A program made the position numbers and the translations under genes. A stretch of 64,000 bases of DNA. Source: Gaeumannomyces sp. JS-464 (lineage: Eukaryota; Ascomycota; Sordariomycetes; Magnaporthales; Magnaporthaceae). The DNA lies in assembly GCA_002197995.1 (NCBI GenBank), contig NGZR01000003.1, forward strand, positions 1,798,001 to 1,862,000. The letters run 5' to 3'. This document shows positions 22,068-34,356 of this stretch, piece by piece; position 1 is the stretch's first letter; every line of letters starts with the position of its first letter. The notes below the pieces were generated by a model. It saw only the letters and a program-made list of their open reading frames with translations, had not been told where the DNA came from and made no database searches.

Positions 22068-24451
22068 ATGTCCAACACAGGCCGGGATTCGCCGTCCCAG
22101 TTCAACCGGCCTGGCGTCCTGCAAATGGCGTCCTCGCCTGGCGGTTCCTATCGTGGCTCGCTCAGTCCTCCATCCCACGCGCCGACGCCACCGCCCGCCT
22201 CGCCTCCCCGCTCCCGACCCAGCTCACCGGCTCCCCCTCGGCCGCCCTGGGCCAGACAGCATCCGGGCCCCGCCGCCAGGACTCGACTGGCGACCTCACT
22301 CCGCTTGCCGGCGCTGGCAGCCCTGTCCCGGGTCCCGGAATCTCGGCCCTGGCCGCTGCTCTGTCCCACTCCATCGGCACCTCACCACCGCGCTTCGGCA
22401 CACCCCCCGTGAGGGCTGCGTCCCCCTGCCTCGTCCTCCGCCGTTCCTGTCGGCCCCGGAACCCCGACAAACTATGGCTCCTTAGAGGCGAGGGCTCGTC
22501 TGTTGCAGCAGCAGCAGGCTGGGAATGGCACCTCGACCGGCGCGTTCGAAGATGCGGAGATTGTGCGCAGGCATCTCGTCCAGTCAAGCGACGCGGCAAA
22601 TACCACAGATGACTCTAGCAAGGGAAAGCAGGCAGCCGAGGCCGCCAGCGCAGGGTTTGGTGACGAGGAATTCTCCAGCCTAAGGTTACAGGGTGGTGAC
22701 ATCACACGTCCTATCTATAAATGGACTGAGGACGCCACAAACCGTGTCCAGCGGAGCAAAAGCTTCAGCGTTCCCCGCCCTGACCCGGAGCACGAGGTGC
22801 TGGACATCAACAACATCAAGGTTCCCGGAGGCTTCCGCCGCAACTTCCTCCGCCGCGCGGCCAGGAGCCCCTCGGCCAACCCCAGCGCTCTCGAGACCGG
22901 CGCCGGAGCTTCCCATGACGCCCCCTCTTCACTTCGAGCTTCCTCGAGTTCCTCTCGATATATGGCCACTTCGCTGGCGAGGAACTGGAGGAGGACGACG
23001 AGGCCCTCGGACCCGGCGAGTATTTCTCCTCGGGTGACGAGGACCTCTCGGCCGCCGGCTACGAGGGTTCGGACGATGACCGCGAGCCGATGGAAGACAG
23101 CGCGCTGCTTACCCCTTCGCGCCGCAAGCGCAGGAGGAAGCACCGCGGCGGCAGCGGCAAGGCCACGCCCATGAGCGCCGCCGCCGTGCTGCTCAAGTCC
23201 TTTGTCGGCACGGGTGTGCTCTTCCTACCGAGAGCGTACCTCAACGGCGGTATGCTCTTCAGCAACCTTGTGCTCCTTGGTGTCGCCGCTCTCAGCTATT
23301 ACTGCTTCGTCCTCCTCGTCACGACGCGGCTCAAGGTTGAGGGCTCCTTTGGCGACATCGGCGGGATCCTGTACGGCAAATGGATGCGACTTCTCATCCT
23401 GACGTCTATCGTTATCAGCCAGGTCGGATTCGTCGCCGCATACATCGTCTTTACGTCGGAAAACCTACAAGCCTTTATCTTGGCCGTTTCCGACTGCAAG
23501 ACCATGATCGATGTCAAGTACCTCATTCTCATGCAGATGATCATCTTCCTGCCCTTCTCGCTGCTGCGCGACATCAACAAGCTGGGGTTCACCGCGCTGA
23601 TAGCTGACGCCTTCATCGTCATCGGGCTGGCCTATCTCTTCTACTACGACGTGCTCACCCTCAACATGAACGGGCTGGCGGACATCACCATGTTCAACCA
23701 GAAGGACTGGACCTTGTTCATTGGCACCGCCATCTTCACGTTTGAAGGCATTGGGCTGATCATCCCCATCCAGGAGTCGATGAAGAACCCGGAAAAGTTC
23801 CCCAAGGTCATGTTCGCCATCATGATCATCATTACCACCATCTTCACCACCATGGGCGCGGTGTCGTACGCGGCCTACGGCTCCAAGACGGAGACGGTTG
23901 TGCTCCTGAACCTTCCCCAGGACAGCAAGATGGTCAACGGAGTGCAGTTCCTGTACTCGCTCGCCATCCTCCTGTCGACGCCGCTGCAGATCTTCCCGGC
24001 AATCCGTATTATGGAGAACGGGCTGTTCACGCGCAGTGGCAAGTACAACCCCTACATCAAGTGGCAGAAGAACCTGTTCCGCTTCCTCGTGGTTGCGGGC
24101 TGCGCCGCTCTCGCCTGGGGTGGTGCCGACAACCTGGACAAGTTCGTCGCGCTGGTTGGGCAACTTTGCCTGCATCCCGCTCGTTTACATCTACCCGGTA
24201 TGTTCAACAGCAAGCCATGACCCTCCTCTAGCATATGTATCGTCGACATCATACTAACTTTTTTTTGTGTATAGCCCCTTCTTCATTACAAGGGCGTTGC
24301 CAAGAACGCACTCTGGAAGTGGGCCGACATCATTCTCTGCATATTTGGCTTCGTCGCTATGGCCTACACCACTAGCCTGACTATCATGGCCTGGGCCAGC
24401 TCTGGCGGAGGTCCCAGCCTGCCGGGATATTGTGACGCCAAAGGACTGTAG
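22068..24451 (+). CDS. Vacuolar amino-acid transporter, AVT3/AVT4 type
   Basis: This belongs to the amino acid/auxin permease superfamily; yeast Avt3 and Avt4 export neutral amino acids from the vacuole. Two exons (22068-24197 and 24275-24451) are separated by an intron with a perfect TACTAAC branch site at about 24253. A hydrophilic N-terminal tail of over 300 residues (Ser/Pro-rich, then acidic) is typical of this subgroup. The core starts with SAAAVLLKSFVGTGVLFLPRAYLNGG and has about eleven helices, including SQVGFVAAYIVF, FEGIGLIIPIQESM and LATPLQIFP-like segments, ending in AYTTSLTIMAWA. Frame shifts of one base occur at about 22195, 22424, 22932 and 24165. The first two lie in low-complexity sequence and are less certain. 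The net effect cancels, so total length is divisible by three. Confidence 0.88.
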
Positions 24452-25133
24452 AGGAAGAGCTCACAATGCAAATATGTCGGGGCCAGGGAGGCTCTCCTGT
24501 CTCGCGTTTGCGGCGACTCTGAGTTTTTTTTATGTTTGTATTTTTTATTGTTTCTCGCGGTTCTTTTGTTTCCTTTGCCTCAGCCCACATGGGTAGTTGC
24601 ATAGAGCGGAGTATAAACGGGACAGCATTCAAGAGGAGGAAAGATGGCTTGTCCTAAAGTGTACAACAAGCAGGTAGGTACCTATTTCAGGATGGAAGTT
24701 GTAGATAGCCCTGGATTTCCAGCACACCCAGCGCAATTAGAATTAGCTCAGATATATCAGATTGGAATATTGGGATCATTGAAAATACTTGCGTCCTTGG
24801 GGATGACAGCAGTTGTGAATTCTGTAAACGATATTTCCAATTCGCGGCGCCCATTGGCCCAGCCCCCAGAGGCGGTGGTTGAGTGGCTGCGGCATGTCAC
24901 GGTAGGCATAGGAGGCGGTGCGCCACGCCCCGTTAAAAGCATCCCACTTCATCACTTCACCCCCGTTGTCTTGTCGCCCTGGGCTTGTATTTTTGGACAG
25001 CGCAAAACATCTTCCACAACACCCAGACGGCCCTCACCTTTGCTATCGCTTATTGCTTGGATATGCTCGCAGGAGATATCCATATTGCTAATTTTGCTAT
25101 TGTTTAATACCTGACTTTTGCTTATTTGCCACC
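24452..25133. other. Intergenic, transporter 3' flank and RPB11 promoter
   Basis: No gene is supported here. A GGTAGGTACCTA copy of the dispersed motif lies at about 24672-24684. T-runs just after the transporter stop (24521-24560) probably mark its 3' end. Confidence 0.5.
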
Positions 25134-26519
25134 ATGAACGCGCCCGATCGGTGAGTTCTCCGAATCTAACCCCGGTTTTTTTCTTCCTCGTTGCCTTTCT
25201 CAATACTGCCTGCTCCCATCCCTTTCGCATCCCCTTCACCCCACGATAACAACCATCCCAGGGGCCAGTCACCCCATTTTGAGAGATACATATTTGCAAA
25301 GTACTCTCCATACGGCACTGTTGTAGATGCGGCGTTGATGGCGTTGTTTTCCATCCAGTGGATGCTGCAGAATATTGCCTCCCTCCCTTGCCGTCCTCCC
25401 ATCGTGCGCTACGGCCCCTGAATGAGGGCTCGATGGCTCGTTTTCAGCATTGACAGTGCCGGACCGGAGCGTTCATGATGCCGAGTGGCAGATGACTCTG
25501 TGAAACCACGGGCCCAACACACGGGGCTTTGCTGGGCGCGGGGGGCCCGCCCGAGGAAGGAGCAACCGGTCATCACCCTTGCCGTATGCCTGCAAACGCT
25601 TGAACGGGATCCGGGCCGTTTCTGGTATTTGCCTGTGGCTCGTCCCGGGGCATTGCTCAGAGACACACACTCCATCTTCCATCTCTCCCACTCACGTCTA
25701 CTACACTGCCCTCGGCCCTCTCCCTTTCGAAGCCCAACGTCCAAGGCCAGCCGCTACAGTGACCACCTGCACCTACAAGACTCCCATATGCTCCCCCCTC
25801 CTTCGATTGCCCATCATGAATCCGAAGCACGACTGCCTGCCGATGACGTTGCGTCTCCCCGTCCTTGTATACGAGATGAACTGCGTCCCGCGTTATTCCA
25901 CTAACCCGTCCGACATACAGCTTCGAGCTCTTCCTCCTCGCTGATGGAGAGGAGAAGATCACGGAGACCATCAACACCAGTCAGTTTCGCCTGTCCCGGG
26001 AGGCTATGCGTGTCCTACTGCTGCCAGCGATATATGAGGCCTCTGCTTACCGCGGAACAAATAGCCATGTCCAACTGCTCCGACTTCACCTTCATGAAGG
26101 AGGACCACACGCTGGGCAACCTCCTCTGCGAGCACCTGAAGCAGCAGCCCAACGTCCTGATGGCAGGCTACAAAGGTGGGATATGTCGACCGTGCCGTGC
26201 CTTCCATATGCTCTCTCGACCGGTGTTTTCGGTTTGCATCATCCGCTGACTTTGTGCAGTCGGCCACCCAAACGTGCCCGAGTTCTTCCTGCGGATCCAG
26301 ACAGACGGCAAAGTCACGCCCAAGGTCTGCCTGGTTGAGGCGTGCCGGACCATCGTGCAGCTGCTCAGCCAGATCAGCAGCCAATTCACGCGCGAGTTCG
26401 AGCTGCGCCGCATGGTCGCCGCCGGCGAGCAACAGAACGGAGACCAGGGCCGGACATGGCTACTGACGCGTCTTGGCTGGGGTGTGGGGACATATCTTGC
26501 CATCCTTTCTCTGGTCTGA
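25134..26519 (+). CDS. RPB11: RNA polymerase II subunit Rpb11
   Basis: Rpb11 pairs with Rpb3 in the assembly platform of RNA polymerase II in the nucleus. Four exons are read: 25134-25150, 25921-25979, 26065-26175 and 26260-26519. The protein opens MNAPDRFELFLLADGEEKI, exactly the Rpb11 start. It continues with the alpha-like dimerisation motif FTFMKEDHTLGNLLCEHL, VLMAGYKVGHPN, FFLRIQTDGKVTPKVCL and a C-terminal helix. The first coding exon is 17 nt and is followed by an intron of 770 nt, long for this window. The last 20 residues (hydrophobic, after NGDQGR) do not look like Rpb11, which is normally nearer 120-130 residues. A further splice or a one-base error near 26455 may end the real protein earlier. 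Confidence 0.92.
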
Positions 26520-27071
26520 CTTCGGGATTTCCTTTTGTTTCTCTCATCAGCGAAAACTAGTCAAAGCTGTGCGGGGGCGGGCATCTTTGTTTGGCGCCAC
26601 GGCGTTCATGGGCTTCTCTTTTGTTGTGCGTGGCGACTGCCATAAAGATTGGTATTTTCGGCACCGTCATCTCCATGCAATTCTAATGCTTTTATTTTCC
26701 TGGCATTCGCGGCGTCGCTCCGATAAGCATAGCCAATAAACTGGAGAAAACAAAAGTGACACATTACGAGAAAAGCCGTTGCGGATATTTATCACCTTTT
26801 GGCTCCGACTCTCCTGCACCAGAACTCATTTGGAGGAGGACATGGGCTTCCTTCTAGCAAAGCATCCCTCTGTTCTCGGTCCCTCCTCTCCTGAAAAGCA
26901 CGCCGTCATACTCGCAACTTTTGGGTTTCCCAGGTTGCCTGGACTGCTTTGTATGGCAAGAGAAGAGCTGAAATCCACAAATGAGCTGGCCTCGCGTATA
27001 TCAATCCTTTCGGCGCATCCAACCGCCCAGGTATATATGGGCTCTCATTTTTCAGATGACTGTGCGCCCGC
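26520..27071. other. Intergenic between convergent genes
   Basis: The 3' flanks of RPB11 (+) and LSM5 (-) meet here. No coding signal is convincing, and the sequence after 26690 becomes AT-richer. Confidence 0.55.
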
Positions 27072-27724
27072 TCATGCTTGCACCGGCCCCTCACCGCCCG
27101 GTATCAACTAATTTGTGTTGGTTAGCGAGGACAAGAGTAACCGAGCAAAGGGCTAGGATGCGAGAGGAGTCGTCTGGTAAATACCATGCAGATGTTGTTG
27201 CCGTTGAGGAGGATCTTGGAGAGCTTGGTGTGGTTCCCCGAGTAGTCGCTACAGCGGCGTCGGAGCAGGTCAGTCATCAAAGCACGGGTCATCCCGGGGG
27301 AAGACGAAGCGAGAACTTCACGGTGGCGCCTCACAACTCGGTGACATCCTCGAGGACCATGTCTGGTTTGGGCCGTCAGTTGGGTACCATCAGGACATGC
27401 AGACTCAGGGAGCGCGCGTCGCGGCTGGTAGACTTACTGACGTAGTCGTCAAACCCGACCAGTAGCCCGCTGAACTCTGGAAAAAGCAAGACGTGTGAGA
27501 AGGAGAACTGTGGCGCTGCTGGCGATGTTGGTGGTAGTGTGCGGCCATCCCTCACCCTTGTCGCCCTTCATGATGACCCAGATGCGGGATCCGACGCACT
27601 TGTCGATGAGCTCTGATTTTCGGGTCAGTTTATGGGGCGGTTTCTCAAAGTTTCTTTTGGTATTCCAGTGCATCACGAGACACATGTGACAAAAACTCAC
27701 CCAGGGGAGCAGCTGGGTAGCCAT
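27072..27724 (-). CDS. LSM5: U6 snRNA-associated Sm-like protein Lsm5
   Basis: Lsm5 is one subunit of the Lsm2-8 ring on U6 snRNA and of the cytoplasmic Lsm1-7 decay ring. Six small exons are read: 27724-27701, 27612-27556, 27476-27438, 27362-27335, 27248-27185 and 27107-27072, giving 82 residues. The Sm1 motif is in [21 protein letters not shown], then SGLLVGFDDYVNMVLEDVTEF, and Sm2 is in KLSKILLNGNNICM followed by LIPGGEGP. The last exon is 36 nt and supplies the conserved IPGG end; without it the frame reads into intron. One C appears to be missing at the end of exon 1 (about 27703), since the family reads QLLPLELID across that join. No single long open frame exists, so the gene would be missed by ORF calling. 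Confidence 0.94.
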
Positions 27725-28158
27725 CTTGTGATATTTTTCTTCTTTCTTTCACGAATGCAGCGATATGTTGACGTTTGCTCTCCTCAAAGAAAGACCCTGG
27801 CTGCTGCAGCTCTTCTGTTCAGGCTGTGGAGGGTGGGCGGTGGTCCTCATTGCTTGGCTTCCACTGGCCGTCTGGCTGGCTTGTGGGGCTGTCTCAGCTG
27901 ATGCATCTAACGGGATTCTGCCTCGGCCTATCAGATGTGAAATGACCAGCGGCAAGTCACATGATCACGTTCACCCTTTCCAGCACCACCTCCAAGTTCT
28001 CCTGGCCTTTGAAAACCCACGCGTCTGCCTAACGACCCCACGACCCATTTGCAAGCCTGGGCACGTTGATTCGGCGGCTTCAACGCGCCCGCCCTGTGTC
28101 ACTCACTAGCTGGCAACCCCTAACTGGGCCATGCCAATGACATATCCCCGCACAGGCC
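27725..28158. promoter_or_regulatory. Shared divergent promoter, LSM5 / exonuclease
   Basis: Only 434 bp separate the two start codons, so both genes must draw on this interval. TTTTTCTTCTTTCTTTC next to LSM5 (27727-27745) is a pyrimidine tract common in fungal leaders. No operator was identified. Confidence 0.45.
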
Positions 28159-30314
28159 ATGAACCATGGACTTAAATCCCGTGGGCTGGTGGTGGCGAGA
28201 CCTGCTCTCTCCTCTGCTGCCCGGATGAGCCAACCTGCCGCCGCGCAACCACAGCAGCAACAGCAGTTCTCTGCTTCCGCAGCCGCTCCAAGCCTCACGA
28301 CTCACGCCATGGCCGCCAAATGCCTGCATCTGCATCCACCGGGCTGGAAGCTGTGGCACTTTTCCAACGGCATCAAGTTTAGCCCACTGCCGTCGCAACA
28401 GCGCCCTCATGTTCTGGAAACTGGCTTTGCCAGCCACCGCGCTCTGCACACTTTCGGCGGCGGGACATCCTGGGAGGCCGAGTCTGTGGAGTCTGGGTTG
28501 GGCGCCTCTTGGTCGGGTGGGCGCAAGACTGCGCCCCCGGTGCTTCAAGGAGTGGCCGAAGCACTAGCGCCACGCGCCCAAGCGCAGTCGGCACCAGACG
28601 ATGCTCCCGCCGAGGGGGCTGAGGCGGCCGAGGAGGCCGTTCCCGAGGACGAGGACCCGCCAGCTACGACTCTAGAGTACAAGTTCCCCCCAGAAGCCTT
28701 CCGCCTGGCAAGGAGGGCCCCCCCGGACACACGGGACTCCTTCTGGTCGTACACCTTCTATCGCGGGCCAAACGACAAGAAGGTCCAGGTGCACTACTGC
28801 CGCAGCCGCGAGACGACGGAGCGGGTGTGCCGGTACTTCCTGGACGAGGAGGTGCTCGGGTTCGACATGGAGTGGGCGCTCACCGCGAGCAGGTTCTCAG
28901 GGCCGCGAAAGAACGTGTCGCTCATCCAGATCGCGAGCCAGAGCCGCATCGCCCTGTTCCACCTGGCCCTGTACCCGCGAGATGAGGACGTGACGGATGT
29001 GAGCCCCTCGCTGAGGCGCATCATGGAGGACCCGGCCATCACAAAGTGCGGCGTCAGCATCAAGGCCGACTGCACGCGCCTGCGCAACTACCTCGACATC
29101 CACTCCCAGGGCGTCTTTGAGCTGAGCCACCTGTTCAGGCTCGTCAAGTACTCCAAGAGCGGGGAGACTCACCTGATCAACAAGCGGCTGGTGTCGCTGG
29201 CGGAGCAGAGCCAGGCCGTCCTCAGGCTTCCATTGTACAAAGGCCAGGACGTCCGCTGGAGCCAATGGTCGAAGCCGCTGCAGATGGATCAGATACTCTG
29301 TGCGTTGCCCCATTCGCGAGACTCTCGATAAAATTGTTTAGAACGGCTTGCTAACACACAGGCTTACAGACTCGGCATCTGATGCTTATGCAGCGGTGCA
29401 GATTTACGACATCCTAGAACAGGAGCGCCAGAGCCTCAATCCAACGCCGCCGCGGCCATATCACTCTGAACTAGGGCTCCCCATCAGGCTCGCTGAACCG
29501 GACCCAAAATCAGAGCCCGACGAGGGAGGAGGAGCTCGCGGCCGAGGAGGAAGAGGAGCTCGTGGCCGAGGAGGAAGAGGAGCTCGCGGCCGAAGAAGAG
29601 GAGGAGATTGTGATCGAGGAAGAAGAGGAGCTTGTGGTCGAGGAGGAAGAGCTCGTGGCCGAGGAATTTGGCGATGAGCCGGCGGAACTGTGCGTCGAGG
29701 CGGCTATAGAAGAGGGGCGGACAATAGAATGGGAGGACGTCAGCGAGGAGACTGCTCAGTTGCCGCCGGCATCAGAAATTGAGGTGGCCAGCAATACGAC
29801 GAAGCCCACACCTAAAAGGAAGACAGCCAACACAGCTACGAAGCGGGCCAAAGACGAAAGGCTCCTGGAGGCTGATCGGTGGCTGGAGCAATACCAGGAG
29901 TCGTTGACATCGTCGACGACGACAACCACATCATCCTCAACGATGACGACAACCACAACTACGACAACGACGACAACGACCACGACAACGACAACGAGGA
30001 AGCTGCGCGTGGCCAAGGCGGCGCTGCGCATCTACCACGTGTGGATCGAGAACCCGGACCTCGACCCGCCCGCCGTCGCGGCGCTGGTGCGCGACCCGCC
30101 GCTGCAGACCGACACGGTCCTGGGCTACATCCTCGAGGCGGTCAAGGCCGAGAAGCTGCCCTACGACGGCGCCCGCCTGCGCGCAGAGGTCCTCGACCGC
30201 GCGCCCAAGTCGCTGCTTGTGCGGTACGCGCGCCTGGATAGGGAGACGAGGGCCAGTGCCAAGGCGGGCGGGGAGGATCCGTCTGCTGCTGCTGCTGCTG
30301 CTGCGGGGCAGTAG
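28159..30314 (+). CDS. 3'-5' exonuclease (DEDDy, RNase D/WRN-like) with acidic C-terminal extension
   Basis: Two exons (28159-29299, 29370-30314) give about 694 residues. The exonuclease domain spans about residues 195-400. Motif I is VLGFDMEWAL (Asp and Glu metal ligands), preceded by SYTFYRGPNDKKVQVHYC and followed by NVSLIQIAS. Motif II is SIKADCTRLRNYL, and motif III, YSASDAYA, has the Tyr-x3-Asp of the DEDDy class and is created by the splice. Substrate is unknown; this class degrades single-stranded or frayed nucleic acid ends. After the catalytic domain come tandem Glu-rich repeats, a basic patch, a run of about 20 Thr with a few Ser (29921-29997) and a conserved-looking helical end. 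A one-base insertion near 29527 switches frame from the DNase part to the Glu repeats. Nearby Pro/Gln-rich sequence fills the N-terminus. Confidence 0.85.
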
Positions 30315-30916
30315 GCAGCGAACGGAAAGCCGGGCCTGTTCGTCGTCGTCTTCAGGACGGAGACGCTCCGTGGGTGCCGCGGGACCTGAGAGACAAGACC
30401 AATGCCGCTTCCGGCGCAGGAACACGCTTTTGTAATCGTGTAAATGTCCACATATAAATCATGTAGCGCTGCTTCTTTGCGGATGAGGTTATGGAATCGA
30501 TGCGGATAATGAGTTATTGTTTCCCCCTTGTCCTTATTACATCTCACGGGCCGACCACACACTACCTGTCCGATGTGAGATTGATAAAGCCGGTGAGCAA
30601 GGTAGCTAGAAGGTAGGTGAACAATAGATCTAGGGTGAACTTTCTTTGTATTCCACTTTTCACAGAGACGGATAGTATGTCCATATTATGAGATACAAGC
30701 AGTTATTGGCCTCATGACGAGGCATAATAAGATTTGATATTTTGATTTTACACAGCCCCTCCTGCCGTGTAAACGCCCTCGAACAAACCACCTCGCTCAC
30801 AACTATGGACTAGACAGACATCTTCAGACGGCATAGGGTTCCAAGATATAACATTGAACTCATCTTGCTAGCATAAATGATGTAAAACAAGACTAGAACG
30901 TGCCAAAATTGCTTGC
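30315..30916. other. Intergenic between convergent genes
   Basis: This AT-rich interval separates two convergent stop codons. Several AATAAA-like stretches (for example AATAAG near 30726 and ATAAAT near 30454) may guide polyadenylation. No gene was seen. Confidence 0.6.
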
Positions 30917-33900
30917 TCATGCTGGCTCGGCCCAGTTCACCTGCTCCATGACCTGCCCGGCCGTGGGGTGCGTGTACGCTATCCTCAGACGAAGTCGCAA
31001 TGGCTAGACGGCAAACGGTGGTTGGTTAGCAAGTGCTTAAGCCCATATCAAACATCAATAACAACGCGGCCGGCGGGTAGAGGGCATTGTCTTACCCCTT
31101 TGCAGCCCAGAACCCTCATTAGCTGTGTCGCCTCAACGCCCGGATCCACCTGGGAGGTCGAGATGCTCAGCAGCTGGAGCTTCTGCGACTTGGGCACGGC
31201 CGCCTGGAGGCCGACGTCGGAAAGGGACGCTCCGCCCGAGTTCCGGAAGCGCGCCATGGCCTGGATAGCGCCCTCCGCGTTGCGCTGCGTCTGTATCGTC
31301 ACGTTCAGCCCGTTGCCGTCGTAGCAGGGGTAGCCCACCGGCGCCGCCGGCGCTGCCGCTTGGGCCTGAGGCGGTGGCGCCGAGACGGCCCCGAAAAGAT
31401 CCATGCTAGCGGATGCTGCGGGCGGCACCGCCGCGGCCGCTGCCGCAGGGGCAGGGGACGGCGTCGACGGGCCGGGGCCAAAGAGGTCCATTATTGAGGC
31501 TACATTGGACTGCTGGGGCGCCACGGGTGAGGTCACGGACCCAGCAGGCGCCGGCGACGTGGCGCCGCCAAGGATATCTGCGAGCAGGTCGGCGTTGTTC
31601 TGGCCGCCGTTGGTTGGCGACGTGACCGGGGCGCTGCTGTCGCCCATGAGGTCGAAAAGGAGGTCCTCCTCCTTTGGCTTGACCACCTTGGGCTTGCGCG
31701 AAGCCTTGGCGGGCTTCTTGGTAGCCTCGCCCAGTACCCTGGACGACTCCTTGATCTGCGGCGGCGGCATCTTCTCGAGCACGCCGTTGCGGATCTGCTC
31801 GTAGCCCAGCAAGTTGCTGTACTCAACAGCGCGCTGCTGGACCTCGACGTCAAGGCTGGTCTGGTGGGCCTGCAACAGACGGCGTACCCTCTCTATCTGG
31901 GCCGGGTCTGATAACCTTGTTGTCAGCTTCACCAGGGCGGTGACGATGTATTCGGTCGATACCTGGGTGGCGTAGTTGCTGTTGAGCACGGTTGAGAACA
32001 GATCGATAATCTCGTGTTCGCGCACCGGCTGCACCGGCTCCTCGTCCTCCATCTGCCCGCCACGGAGCAGGGATTCCCCGTACTCGCCGATACACCAGGC
32101 GCCGGCTTGCGTGAGGCTCTCCTGAGTCACGTCCTTCTTTAGGTTGTTGTATAGCTTCTGCACCGCATACGTCTGCAGCTCGGGGGTCGTGGCGATGAGT
32201 CGGATAAACGACGATAGGATGGGCTCCTTCACATAGTTGCCGGCCAGGGTTAGTACCCTCAGCATGGTGTCGACATGCCAGCGCTTGTTGGGCGCAAACT
32301 TGTCGGCTGCGATGCCGATCTGGCTGGTCATTGTGGGCTTGAACTCGTTGTCGGCAACTTCGAGGAAGGCCACAGCTCGCGGATCAGGACGCGCACGTTG
32401 CCCTCGTTGATCAGCGTGAAGCTCAACTCGAGTGCACGCCTCCTGATGCTGATGTCGGGGTCGCGCAGGCACTCAAGGATGGTGTTGCGATGCCTCTGCA
32501 CCGCGTTGGGCTCGATGGCGACGACCTTGACGAGGGTGTTGAGGGCGACGTAGCGGATGTTGTTATCCCTGTTGGTCAGGAACTTGCCGAGGATGTTGAC
32601 GCCAAGCACGCGCAGGCCCGAGTCGGCCTCGATGTCGAGAATGGTGCGCACGGCCTCGTACAGGATCGAGTTGCCCACGTTCTTGGACGAGTCGGTGTTG
32701 GTGGCAACTTGGGCCAGGATATCGTTGATCTGCTCGCTGACCTGGGCGTCGCCGCGGGCGAGCACCCTCAACAGGCGTAGGATCTTGACCTGCAGGAACG
32801 GGTCGGTGATGCCCGTGACGTCGTGCTCGGGCGCGTAGCCCGACGAGGCCAGGCCCTTCAGGGTGCGCACCAGTCCCGGCACGAATTGGCGGAACTTCTC
32901 AATGATGCCCTCCTCGCCGCCGCCCTCGTCATCGTCCTCATCGGCTTCGCACAGGCTGGTCACGAGGGTCAGGCCGCAGAGCAGTACACCGTGGTTGCGA
33001 TCTGATAACAGCTGTGTGGCCTTCTCGATAAAGTGCTCCTGCAGGTCCGGCACCTTGCGACATATCCGCATGGCGCACAGGGCCGCCTTTCTCCGGATGT
33101 ACGGGTTGGCGGTCGACACTAGGTTCTCGATCTCGGGGAACAGGTCTCGCGACATCTCGACCGATGCAATGTTTCCCAGCGTGCAGAGGGCGAGGCCCAC
33201 GACGTACTGGTTGGAGTGTGTGAGGTCACTGCAAAGAAGGACCACGCTCGTTAGTAAGCCACATGCACATACACACACCAACATGCTAGCGACGGGCTTG
33301 CTCACTTCTTGAGGGAGTTGGTAACCAGGGTGAGAACTTCCTGGTTCTCGTCGAGCAGCAGGCTGGTGGCCAGGTGCCCAAGGCGCTTGTCGGCGAACCG
33401 TGGCGAGGCCAGCAGCTTCAAACACTCGATCTGGCCGAAGTGTGTCCTCTCGCCGAGGGTAAAAAGGTAAAGGAGCTTAGACACGTTGTTCCGCCTGCGA
33501 CATCACCCCCCACCACAATATGTATATTGCGTTAGCGCCTCGCGGTCCGTTGAATTGGATATATAGGCGGGAGTAGGAGCAGCAGGGCCGATCTCGCGAC
33601 GTCTAGCCGCCGTCATCACCGTCGCCAAGGAACGTATGCAGCTAGGTTGGGTCGGGACACGGACGGCGGCGGGCGGCAGGGCACACAGCACACACGCACC
33701 TCACGCTGTGATCGCCGCTCTCTTCGCGGAAGCTTGCCCGGATGGAGGCGCTCTCCTTCTGGATGACAGCTCGCTCGTCCGCGATAGTCTTGGCCGCGCG
33801 CACGTTGCGAATAAACTGCTTGACTGTCCGGGGTGCGGTGCGTTAGCTTCAGTGCCCGGCCCGCGCTGGCCGTCCGCCATTTTGGTGGTGGGATGGAGGC

Positions 33901-33929
33901 CGGGTTGGCAGCGACTTACGGGAAGCCAT
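30917..33929 (-). CDS. APL4: AP-1 complex subunit gamma-1 (gamma-adaptin)
   Basis: Gamma-adaptin is the large subunit of the clathrin adaptor AP-1, working at the trans-Golgi and endosomes. Five exons are read: 33929-33920, 33823-33700, 33494-33306, 33228-31096 and 31003-30917, about 847 residues. The trunk starts [24 protein letters not shown] with SFREES, then HEAT-like repeats including [45 protein letters not shown]-like and [14 protein letters not shown] Pro/Ala-rich hinge with DLLFDLMGD and MDLFGPG motifs (possible clathrin or accessory-protein binding) precedes the ear domain, which ends QVNWAEPA. Coding exon 1 is 10 nt. One G is missing near 32378, splitting [17 protein letters not shown] between two frames. 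Confidence 0.95.
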
Positions 33930-34356
33930 TCTGGCACACCGACTGGGAGGCCCGCGGAGGGGCCGTCTAGAGAACTCGGGCCAGGCTTCGAGGGGAGTTC
34001 AAGGGACGTGATTGAGAGTCTGCAGAGGCCGGATCGGGGCGGTGGTGCATGTGGTTGCTGGCTGTCTGATATTCGCTATGCCCAGCTCTTCTCCCCTGGC
34101 AAGTCCCAGACCGCGCACGGCTCCCAGTTCAGGGACACATCAAGCACTTGGCCGTCTTGGTCCACAGTGGGTATTGGCTGATGGTGGGGCATCTGATGTG
34201 AGAGGCCTAAAATTCCAGGCCGCCATTCCCCACAGGCAGCCCCTGAAACCAAGTCTCGACCGATGGTAGTAGAAAATTTGAGCATAAGTTCACTATTCAT
34301 GGTAATTTTCTCAGAACGATGGTTGATTGGCGAGCGGAAGCTGGGTTCTTTTTCTT
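33930..34356. other. Intergenic, AP-1 gamma upstream region
   Basis: This holds the promoter of the gamma-adaptin gene and the 3' flank of the microexon gene. A second reading frame of the microexon gene's last exon stays open into this region but has no domain support. Confidence 0.45.
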
